A stretch of DNA of 64,000 nucleotides from Anaerococcus octavius (GTDB lineage: Bacteria > Bacillota > Clostridia > Tissierellales > Peptoniphilaceae): assembly GCF_900445265.1 (NCBI RefSeq), contig NZ_UFTA01000002.1:1674001-1738000 (forward strand), read 5' to 3'. Below the pieces are notes generated by a model. It did no database searches. It was not told the DNA's origin and saw only the letters and a program-made list of their open reading frames with translations. This document shows positions 57,194 to 64,000 of this stretch, one piece after another. How positions within the stretch are numbered: the first letter of the stretch is position 1; the number at the start of each line of letters is the position of its first letter. The position numbers were made by a program, and so were the translations under genes.

Positions 57194-58306
57194 ATGGATA
57201 AAGAAGAACTTTATGAAAAAATGAAAGACTACAAACCAGAAATGACTTCATCAGAAAGAACAGGAGCTTATTTAAGTGGCGAGAGAGTAGATCATATACC
57301 ATTTGCTATTATGAGTACTAATAGAATAATTGCCAATGAGCTTGGTTATACCATAAGAGATATGGATGATGTAGACAAATTGTCAGATATAGTCCAATAC
57401 AAATACGATCATTATAAAATGGTAGGTTTAACAGAAGAATTGAGCCTAAGAACCATGGGTCATGCTCTAGGATCAAAATTATTTTTTCCAGAAAATGATA
57501 TAGACTATATAGATGAATTTTTAATGGAAGATGAGCTTAATATGGATTTAGTAGAAATACCAAACCCATATACTAACGAAGTTTTAGCTCCAAAATTAGA
57601 AAGAGCTCATATTCAAAAAGAAAGATTTCCGGATATGAGCATAGAAACAGAAATACCAGGACCGATTACTACAGCAGCAGCAATTAGACCAATAGAAAAA
57701 CTTCTAAGAGATTTAAGAAAACAACCGGATAAGGTAAAGGAACTTTTAGAATTTTGCGTTCAAGCAAATATGGCTTGGGCAAAAGTTTTTAAAGATGAAT
57801 TTGGTCCAACTAGTGTGATGGTTGTAGATCCAGTTGGCTGCGATGATATTTTAAGCCCAAAGCAAGTAAAAGAATTTGCCCTACCATATCTAAAAAAACA
57901 ATTAAACCTATATTATGAATTAAATGGTGTAAAACCAAATCTACATATTTGCGGGCATACGAACAAGCAATGGAAATATTACAAAGATTTAGACATAGAT
58001 TTTTATAGTGTAGACAATTGTGAAGATCTAGAAGCTTGTAAAAAAGAAATAGAAGATAAATTGATAGTTGTAGGAAATATACCACCAGTTGAAGTAATGC
58101 GTTACGGAACTATTGATGATGTAATAGCATCTGTAAAAGACTGCATAAAAAAAGCAGGAGATGCAAAAAGCGGATATATTGCAGCAACAGGTTGTGGTTC
58201 GCCAGTAGGAACACCAATAGAAAATTTAGATGCTTTTATATATGCAATCAATAAATATGGTAAGAATGCAAAATTAGGAGAAATGCCAGAAGCAATAAAT
58301 GAATAG
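57194..58306 (+). CDS. Corrinoid-linked UROD-family methyltransferase, copy B
   Basis: 370 aa, aligned end to end with copy A: MTSSERTGAYLSGERVDHIPF, ENDIDYIDEFLMEDELNMDL, NLHICGHTNKQW with DNCEDL, and CGSPVGTP in place of copy A's CGTGPGTP. The zinc ligands are kept, so both copies should be active and may differ in substrate side. AAGGAGG precedes the ATG, 15 bp after copy A. Confidence 0.88.
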   Translation: MDKEELYEKMKDYKPEMTSSERTGAYLSGERVDHIPFAIMSTNRIIANELGYTIRDMDDVDKLSDIVQYKYDHYKMVGLTEELSLRTMGHALGSKLFFPENDIDYIDEFLMEDELNMDLVEIPNPYTNEVLAPKLERAHIQKERFPDMSIETEIPGPITTAAAIRPIEKLLRDLRKQPDKVKELLEFCVQANMAWAKVFKDEFGPTSVMVVDPVGCDDILSPKQVKEFALPYLKKQLNLYYELNGVKPNLHICGHTNKQWKYYKDLDIDFYSVDNCEDLEACKKEIEDKLIVVGNIPPVEVMRYGTIDDVIASVKDCIKKAGDAKSGYIAATGCGSPVGTPIENLDAFIYAINKYGKNAKLGEMPEAINE

Positions 58307-58314
58307 GATATAAT

Positions 58315-59682
58315 ATGGAAAATAAAAAGAAAAGATCTGGAGGATATGCCTTAATACCGTTTTTGGTATTTATAGTAATTTACTTTGTAACAGGCATAAT
58401 TTTACAAAATCAAGGTGTGGATATGGCTTTTTACCAAATGCCAGCACCAGTTGCAGCTTTTGTAGCGGTTATTTCAGCATTTATTATTTTTAAAGAAGAT
58501 TTAAATACGAAATTTGCAACTTTTATTGAAGGATGTGGAAACGAAGATATTATTTCTATGTGCTTGATTTACTTACTGGCTGGTGCATTTTCAGCAGTAG
58601 CAGAAGCAAGCGGGGGACGTGATGCAGTAGTAAATTTAGGACTTAGATTTATACCACCAAGCTTAATAATAGCAGGTATTTTTGTAATAGCAGGATTTAT
58701 GGCAACAGCAACAGGTACTTCAGTTGGAACAGTATCCTCGCTTACTACAGTAACAATTGGTTTAGCCCAAGGAGCAGGTTTGAATGTTGCAATGAGCCTT
58801 GCAGCCCTTGTTAGCGGATCTATGTTTGGTGATAACTTATCAATTATATCTGATACTACAATAGCAGCTACAAAAACACAAAATGTAAGCATGAAAGATA
58901 AGTTTAGAATGAACTTAAAGATTGCCCTACCTGCAGCAATTGTAGCTATTATTTTATTTATAGTTTTAGGTAGACCTGATTCAACAGTTCCAATAGAAAC
59001 AGGTCCAGTTGAAATTATAAAAGTATTGCCTTACTTATTAGTTTTAATAACTGCCATTGTAGGAGTAAATGTATTTGTCGTATTAACTAGTGGAATAATC
59101 TTTTCAAGCTTAATTATGCTTTTCCAAAATGGATTTGATTTTATAGCATTATCAAAATTGATCTATGATGGTTTTGCATCTATGAATGAAATATTCTTAC
59201 TATCAATGATGATAGGTGGACTTTCTTATATGGTAAATAAAGAAGGTGGCTTAGATTTTATCAACGACAAAATATTATCATTTGTAAAAAGTAAAAAGTC
59301 AGCAGAGGTTGGCATTTGCCTAATAGTATTTTTAATGGATATTGCTATTGCTAATAATACAGTTTCTATTGTAATAGCAGGACCAATTGCAAAAAGACTT
59401 TCAAATGATTATAAAGTAGACCCTAGAAGATCAGCTTCATTACTAGATATATTTGCATGTATTGGCCAAGGAATCATTCCTTATGGAATCCAATTACTTG
59501 TCGCAGCGAAGTTTACTGAAGGATTGCTAGCTCCAGTAGATATTATGCCATACTTATTCTACCAATACTTACTAGCAGCTTTTGCAATTATTTCTATATT
59601 TGCTAGATATGCAGAATCTAAAGATCCTTGGGATTTTGAGTACGATATGCCAGAAAGCCAAGTTGCAGAACTTGCAAAATAA
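58315..59682 (+). CDS. NhaC-family sodium/proton antiporter-like transporter
   Basis: 455 aa, about eleven TM segments. NhaC/IT-superfamily features include ATATGTSVGTVSS, SGSMFGDNLSIISDTTIAA and the conserved NNTVSIVIAGP. Genes of this family inside catabolic operons often carry a methylated or organic substrate in exchange for ions, so it may be the importer for the methyl donor. It is the last gene of the operon, 8 bp after copy B. Confidence 0.85.
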   Translation: MENKKKRSGGYALIPFLVFIVIYFVTGIILQNQGVDMAFYQMPAPVAAFVAVISAFIIFKEDLNTKFATFIEGCGNEDIISMCLIYLLAGAFSAVAEASGGRDAVVNLGLRFIPPSLIIAGIFVIAGFMATATGTSVGTVSSLTTVTIGLAQGAGLNVAMSLAALVSGSMFGDNLSIISDTTIAATKTQNVSMKDKFRMNLKIALPAAIVAIILFIVLGRPDSTVPIETGPVEIIKVLPYLLVLITAIVGVNVFVVLTSGIIFSSLIMLFQNGFDFIALSKLIYDGFASMNEIFLLSMMIGGLSYMVNKEGGLDFINDKILSFVKSKKSAEVGICLIVFLMDIAIANNTVSIVIAGPIAKRLSNDYKVDPRRSASLLDIFACIGQGIIPYGIQLLVAAKFTEGLLAPVDIMPYLFYQYLLAAFAIISIFARYAESKDPWDFEYDMPESQVAELAK

Positions 59683-59691
59683 TATATAAAT

Positions 59692-59704
59692 AAAACCCGC
59701 TAAG
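59692..59704 (+). terminator. Left arm of the operon terminator, separated by an IS insertion
   Basis: AAAACCcGCTAAG. Its partner CTTAGCtGGTTTT lies at 60876-60888, on the far side of the IS element. With the IS and one TAA removed, the arms form a stem with an 8-nt loop. Confidence 0.75.
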
Positions 59705-59753
59705 ATAATGAGCTGTACCCCAAAATCCGGAATACGGATGGAGGGGTTTTTTT

Positions 59754-60230
59754 ATGCCAAAATACAAAAAAGAATTTAAAATAAAACTAATGTTGGAATA
59801 CTTATCTGGTGAATCTGGTGGATGAGAAATGATTGATAAAAATATAAGATTCCTGATTCAGCATTAAAAAATTGGATAATTAAATACAAATTTGCAGGCT
59901 TTGATAACTTAACTAAAAAGAGCAAAATAACAATAAATACACTAGTGAATTTAAACTATCTGTAATACCGATATAGGCATACCAATAATACTTTAGAGAG
60001 ACTGCTAAGTACTTCAATCTTGTTAATGGATTAAAGTATCTAGATGGGAGAAAGCATATAGATAACGTGCTTTATCTAGGCTAGAAGATAATAGATGAAG
60101 ACCTAAGATAGATATGTATAAATCAGATAAGAAATCTAAGAACGAAAAACCAATAGAAGAATTTGAAAGAGAAGAACCAATTAGACTTAGAGAAGAAAAC
60201 AAATATCTTAAGATGCAAATACTATTTTAA
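59754..60230 (+). pseudogene. IS3-family OrfA remnant
   Basis: Begins MPKYKKEFKIKLMLEYL, the usual helix-turn-helix start of IS150-type OrfA, then stops at 59823-59825. Further pieces in other frames continue to about 60230 (EEFEREEPIRLREENKYLKM). Confidence 0.75.
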
Positions 60231-60346
60231 AAAAGTTTCAAGACTTGCTACTGAAAGAGGCAGAAGCAAGTAAAAGACAAAGATAACACTTCAGATTCTA
60301 GAAGAACATCTTTAAACAAAGGCTTAGTAGTAAACTATTAAGAATA

Positions 60347-60805
60347 ATGAAACAAGAAGGACTCTTATTTACTAAATTTAAAACTAGGTCAAGAAAATAC
60401 TCATCATACAAGGGTAGGATAGGAAAAGTTGCTCCTAGCCTAGTGAACCGTAACTTTAAAGTTAAAAGACCTAAGCAGATATGGTTAACAGATGTAACAG
60501 AATTTAAAATCAAAGAATATGAACAAAGATTGTATTTATCACCGATCCTTGATGTGTACAACAGTGAGATAATCAGCTATACAATAAGTCACCATCCTAC
60601 AATTAAACTAACTAATACAATGCTAAAAAAAGACAATTGTCTAGACAATTCACCAATGGAGAACTTCTTTGGTATACTCAAACAAGAAATGTACTATGGT
60701 GTAAAATTTAAGAATTATGAGTATTTAAGAAAAGAAATAGAAATATATATAAAGGTACAACGAAGACAGGATAAAGACAAAATTAAACGGAATGTCACCT
60801 GTTGA
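60347..60805 (+). pseudogene. IS3-family transposase OrfB fragment (rve integrase core)
   Basis: 152 codons remain open. They contain the DDE-type strand IWLTDVTEF and the end of the core DNSPMENFFGILKQEMYYG, but the stretch between the second Asp and the catalytic Glu region is shortened and the C-terminus is shifted, so it is not functional. Confidence 0.85.
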
Positions 60806-60875
60806 TTACAGAGATTACATTCCTCTTAAAATATTATTAAGTTATCCCGTGTTTACGGGTTCAGCTCATAAGCAA

Positions 60876-60888
60876 CTTAGCTGGTTTT
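60876..60888 (+). terminator. Right arm of the split operon terminator
   Basis: CTTAGCtGGTTTT, complementary to 59692-59704. Confidence 0.75.
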
Positions 60889-60960
60889 ACAAATAAGCTA
60901 ATAGATGAAATAAATTGTTATATAAAAATACCATAGAGATTTAATTTTTAATTGCAATAT

Positions 60961-60992
60961 AAAAGTAGAACTTACATGAGTTCTACTTTTTA
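60961..60992 (-). terminator. Terminator after the acidic lipoprotein gene
   Basis: Perfect 12-bp stem AAAAGTAGAACT/AGTTCTACTTTT with a 6-nt loop. Confidence 0.75.
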
Positions 60993-61000
60993 AATTAAAA

Positions 61001-61753
61001 TTATGAAGCTATTGAAACTGTTGTAGCTACACCGTCTTTTACTTCTATTTTTAAAGCTAGTCCAGAGTCTTTTACTTCATTATAGTACTTTACAAACTCT
61101 TCTGGACTAAATATTTTTGGCTCTGCTAAACCACCTACAGCTTGGAATTTTGTATCACTATTTATTTTGAAGTTATAAGTTGCTTTATCATAATCTTCTG
61201 AGTTGTCATAGCTGTCTGGATTTTGTAAATAATCTATGCTACCTTCTAGAATTAAGGAATTATTTTCTATGTTTAGATCAGATAAACTAGATAATCCCAT
61301 TTGTGGATCACGATCACCATTTTTTGATGATACAAGATTTGAGATATAAGATCCATCTTTTTCTTGGTAGTTTATATTATCTTGGCTATTATTTTCTTCT
61401 TTATCTTCTGCTGTAGTATCTTTTTTATCATTATTTTCTTCTTTGTTTTCAGTAGAAGAATCTTCTTTTTTCTCAACATCTATAGTTGATTTTTTATCGC
61501 TGGAAATTTCTTTATTATCTGAGTTTTTTGTGCTTTCTTTATCTTCAACTACTTCACTATCAGCAGGTTTATTATTTTCGCTATCTTCTTTTATAGATTC
61601 ATCTATAATATCAGAGTTTTCAGCGACAACTTCTGTATCTGCAGATTCATTTGCAGCTGCATCTGATTGAGGAGCACTAGAATTTGAGCATGATGCAAGA
61701 GTTACTGCCATAAATGCTGCAAGCAGAGTTTTATTTAGATTGTTAATTTTCAT
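61001..61753 (-). CDS. Acidic low-complexity lipoprotein
   Basis: 250 aa. Lipobox LASC (Cys22). Residues about 25-150 are a Glu/Asp/Ser/Lys/Asn-rich unstructured linker; residues about 150-250 form a compact C-terminal domain (SYISNLVSS to VATTVSIAS). Preceded by AAGGAGG on the minus strand. Function unknown. A decayed relative of the C-terminal domain lies just upstream at 61835-62045. Confidence 0.7.
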   Translation of the reverse strand: MKINNLNKTLLAAFMAVTLASCSNSSAPQSDAAANESADTEVVAENSDIIDESIKEDSENNKPADSEVVEDKESTKNSDNKEISSDKKSTIDVEKKEDSSTENKEENNDKKDTTAEDKEENNSQDNINYQEKDGSYISNLVSSKNGDRDPQMGLSSLSDLNIENNSLILEGSIDYLQNPDSYDNSEDYDKATYNFKINSDTKFQAVGGLAEPKIFSPEEFVKYYNEVKDSGLALKIEVKDGVATTVSIAS

Positions 61754-61834
61754 GATTATCCTCCTTGATTTATTTTACCTTCTTTAATAGATAAGTAAAT
61801 AAAAAAGCCCTAAATTAACCAGTTTTACCATGAA

Positions 61835-62045
61835 CTATGATCCAAATCTAATATTTGTTACAAGTCCATATTTAACTGTAATAGTATTTGCTGGTACAAC
61901 AGCATCTAGCATATCTTCTTTTGTGGTAGATCAAAATCGCCTTTAGCTCCCACACCAGTATATGTAGTTTGATCCGTTAGTTTAAAAGTGTGAATCTTAT
62001 TTTTTGTATATTCCTCATATCCATCAAAACTTTTACAAAATTATT
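61835..62045 (-). pseudogene. Decayed fragment related to the acidic lipoprotein C-terminal domain
   Basis: The minus strand gives DGYEEYTKNKIHTFKLTD, TTYTGVGAKGDFDLPQ, then after a frame shift KEDMLDAVVPANTITVKYG and VTNIRFGS before a stop at 61835-61837. The order and spacing match NFKINSDTKFQAVGG through LKIEVKDGVATTVSIAS of the neighbouring intact gene, so this is a truncated paralog. Confidence 0.6.
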
Positions 62046-62048
62046 ACA
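62032..62048 (+). promoter_or_regulatory. Pho-type direct repeat before the second binding-protein gene
   Basis: TTTACA at 62032 and ATTACA at 62043 (11-bp spacing) followed by AAT, almost the same as 39461-39477 before ugpB. Confidence 0.5.
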
Positions 62049-62120
62049 AATAATTAAGAATATTTTCATAATAAATTTTTATTATATATTTATATTAATG
62101 TGTGTATAAAGGAGTATATT

Positions 62121-63548
62121 TTGATTAATTTTAAAAAAATTTCAAATATTGTATTAAGTTTAGTAATAATGTCTAGTCTTAGTGCATGTGGAAATAATCA
62201 GTCCGTAAATGATAATACCACTGATTCTACAAAAGCTGAAAGTGTAGAAAATAAAGATCCTAGTAGCAATAAGCAAGCAACGAATGTAGCAAAAACAGAT
62301 ACGAAAGATGATATGAAAGGAACTAAGGATAATGGTGGTGATGTTACTACCATTGAGTATTGGCATGTAAATGCTGAAACTCAGGGTGGGACTACTGTTG
62401 AAGAATTAGTTAACAAATTTAATGAAGAACATGACGATATAAAAGTAGTTGCAAGATTTAATCCTGATATGTATAAGGGTCTAATGCAAAATTTACAAGC
62501 GGAAGAAGCCACAGGCAATACACCTGATATTGTACAAGTGGGTTGGGCTTTCCTTGAATATTTCTCAAATAACTTTGATTATGTATCTCCACAAGATGCA
62601 ATAGACCAATATGATCCAGAGGATAAGACGTTCTTAAAAGACAATTTCTTACCAAATGTACTTGATCTTGCTAAAAATAATAATGGTGATCAAGTGGGCA
62701 TTCCATATTCACTTTCAAACCCAATTTTATACATAAACAGAGACTTGATGGAAGAAGCAGGACTTGGTGATAAAACTCCAAAAACTTGGCAAGAAGTTAG
62801 AGAATATGCAAAAGTAGTTTCAGAAAAAACTGGCAAGTATGGTTTCTATGAACAGGAACCGGCAGATTTTTGGGCCCAACAAGCAATGATTGAATCTAAC
62901 GGTGGGAAAATGATTGAATTAGAAGATCAAAAACCAAAAGCTAGCTTTGCAACAAAAGAAGGTTTTGAAGCTATGCAACTTATGGCAGATATGCTTAATG
63001 AAGATAAATCAGCTGTAAACTTAGGATTTGATGAAGGGCTTCAAGCATTTACAAATGGTGAAGTTGCAATGTATTATACAACAATTGCAAAAAGAGCAGC
63101 TGTTGAAAAAGGCGCACAATTTAAAGTAGAAACAACACTTTCCCCAACATTTGGTAATAAAGAAAGAAAATTACCAGCAGGTGGTTCGATGCTTGCAATA
63201 ACAGCTAAAGATCCAAAACAAATAGCAGCTGCTTGGGAATTTGAAAAATATCTTTATAGTGTAGAATCAATGGCTGAATGGACAAAAGGAACAGGTTATG
63301 TGCCTCCAAGAAAGGGTGTTGATGAAGATCCTAAGGGATTAAAAGACTTTTTAGCAGAAAATGAATTAATGAAACCAGCTATTGAACAAATGCCATATGT
63401 AGTTCCATGGGCATCATTCCCAGGAGATGCAGGACTTCAAGCTGAACAAATGCTTCTTGATATGAGAGATAAAATATTTGGCGGTCAACAATCAGCAGAA
63501 GATGCTATGACTCAAACTCAAGAGGAAATTAACCAAATAATGGAGTAA
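62121..63548 (+). CDS. ABC transporter substrate-binding lipoprotein, UgpB-like (second system)
   Basis: About 475 aa from TTG 62121, chosen because AAAGGAG lies at 62108-62114; a GTG at 62100 would place the ribosome binding site inside the gene. Lipobox LSAC (Cys23), Asn/Asp/Lys-rich linker, then the binding fold (TIEYWHVNAE). LPAGGSML and GTGYVPPRKG in the C-terminal half are the counterparts of VPTGG and TGYLPTR in the first UgpB, so the substrate is probably related (glycerol phosphate or a sugar). The next gene, 3 bp on, is its permease. Confidence 0.85.
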   Translation: MINFKKISNIVLSLVIMSSLSACGNNQSVNDNTTDSTKAESVENKDPSSNKQATNVAKTDTKDDMKGTKDNGGDVTTIEYWHVNAETQGGTTVEELVNKFNEEHDDIKVVARFNPDMYKGLMQNLQAEEATGNTPDIVQVGWAFLEYFSNNFDYVSPQDAIDQYDPEDKTFLKDNFLPNVLDLAKNNNGDQVGIPYSLSNPILYINRDLMEEAGLGDKTPKTWQEVREYAKVVSEKTGKYGFYEQEPADFWAQQAMIESNGGKMIELEDQKPKASFATKEGFEAMQLMADMLNEDKSAVNLGFDEGLQAFTNGEVAMYYTTIAKRAAVEKGAQFKVETTLSPTFGNKERKLPAGGSMLAITAKDPKQIAAAWEFEKYLYSVESMAEWTKGTGYVPPRKGVDEDPKGLKDFLAENELMKPAIEQMPYVVPWASFPGDAGLQAEQMLLDMRDKIFGGQQSAEDAMTQTQEEINQIME

Positions 63549-63551
63549 AAA

Positions 63552-64000
63552 ATGAAGAAACTTAAGCCATATATATTAATGTTTCCAGCACTACTTGCTT
63601 TTGCAATATTCGTGTTTGTCCCATTTATATATACCTTGTATTTAAGTTTTTTCGATTGGAACATGATCAAACCTACAAAGAAATTTGTAGGTTTATCTAA
63701 TTATGCCCTATTAGTAAATGATCCAATTTTACGAAAAATTTTTATAAATACATTTTTTTATATTTTAATAATGCTAATTTTAAATTTTATAATTCCTTAT
63801 ATCTTAGCCTTTGTTTCAAGGTTCATGATAAGTAAGTTTCAAAAATTTTACAAAAAAACATTTTTCTTACCCTCAATCCTTTCACTTGTAATAGGGTCTA
63901 TACTTTTTGTTTGGATTCTAAATCCAGTGGCTGGACCTGTTGCAATTATTCTTAGAAAAATCGGATTAGCTATGCCGAATTGGTCAAAAACTGAAGGCTG
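63552..64000 (+). CDS. ABC transporter permease, UgpA/MalF type (partial)
   Basis: First 149 codons of a CUT1 permease; the gene runs off the window. The opening YILMFPALLAFAIFVFVPFIYTLYLSFFDWN is the usual first TM segment, and FVGLSNYALLVND follows as in UgpA. It starts 3 bp after the binding-protein stop. Confidence 0.9.
   Translation, partial: MKKLKPYILMFPALLAFAIFVFVPFIYTLYLSFFDWNMIKPTKKFVGLSNYALLVNDPILRKIFINTFFYILIMLILNFIIPYILAFVSRFMISKFQKFYKKTFFLPSILSLVIGSILFVWILNPVAGPVAIILRKIGLAMPNWSKTEG

Larger units (their letters stand above)
59709..60868 (+). mobile_element. Degenerate IS3-family element (1160 bp)
   Basis: Terminal inverted repeats TGAGCTGtACCC (left) and TGAGCTGaACCC (right, reverse strand), with 3-bp target duplication TAA on both sides (59706-59708, 60869-60871). 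Inside are remains of OrfA (from ATG 59754, stops after 23 codons) and OrfB. Several stops and shifts show that the transposase is dead. Confidence 0.88.

Overview
The window looks like chromosome of a low-GC, anaerobic Gram-positive bacterium of the Anaerococcus/Peptoniphilus type (Peptoniphilaceae). This rests on the 16S rRNA, the very AT-rich codon use, clean AGGAGG-type ribosome binding sites, consensus TTGACA/TATAAT promoters, many lipoproteins and T-box/TPP regulation. The genus is inferred from the general look of the rRNA and gene content; no database was searched. No tRNA gene and no CRISPR array was seen.

Layout. (1) 1-9020: end of a cupin/AraC-type gene, an AgcS amino-acid:cation symporter followed by carbamate kinase and ornithine carbamoyltransferase (no arginine deiminase nearby), a secreted lamin-tail/phytase-like protein behind a triple Pho-type box, a YkvI-type membrane protein and an XRE regulator. 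(2) 9255-14950: a type III restriction-modification system (mod-res) plus a GIY-YIG/DUF4357-like gene. (3) 14998-19148: an arsRDA-C-acr3 arsenic resistance operon with a perfect 22-bp operator. (4) 19370-23677: a MetE-like methyltransferase under a methionine T-box, an SdpI-like protein, and ahpCF behind a PerR-box promoter. (5) 23956-27230: two unknown genes and the wreck of a protein kinase-TPR gene. (6) 27273-31830: a CAP-domain lipoprotein with a duplicated promoter, a 57-aa membrane protein, thiW-thiM-thiE under a TPP riboswitch, and an unassigned small RNA candidate. (7) 31904-38523: glycerate kinase, rhomboid protease, lipoprotein, PepF, an NSS transporter, and a probable Sec-exported glycine-zipper bacteriocin with a small membrane partner. 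(8) 38612-45130: a glycerophosphodiester/glycerol-3-phosphate utilisation cluster (GDPD, UgpBCAE-like, phosphodiesterase). (9) 45205-51347: an rrn operon with three tandem promoters, a roughly 300-nt intervening sequence in 23S rRNA, and a broken second 5S copy. (10) 52106-59682: an eight-gene corrinoid-dependent methyltransferase operon of unknown substrate, whose terminator has been split by a dead IS3-family element (59709-60868). (11) 61001-64000: an acidic lipoprotein, a decayed relative of it, and the start of a second UgpB-like ABC importer.

How the parts work together. Three phosphorus-related genes (phytase-like protein, UgpB, second binding protein) share TTTACA-type repeats at 11-bp spacing, suggesting one Pho-like regulon. 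The methyltransferase operon carries its own corrinoid protein, reductive activator, probable corrinoid uptake (DUF4430 lipoprotein plus ECF S component) and a NhaC-type transporter, so it reads as a self-contained demethylation module. It is the best candidate here for an undescribed system, followed by the bacteriocin pair, the kinase-TPR remnant locus and the orphan small RNA.
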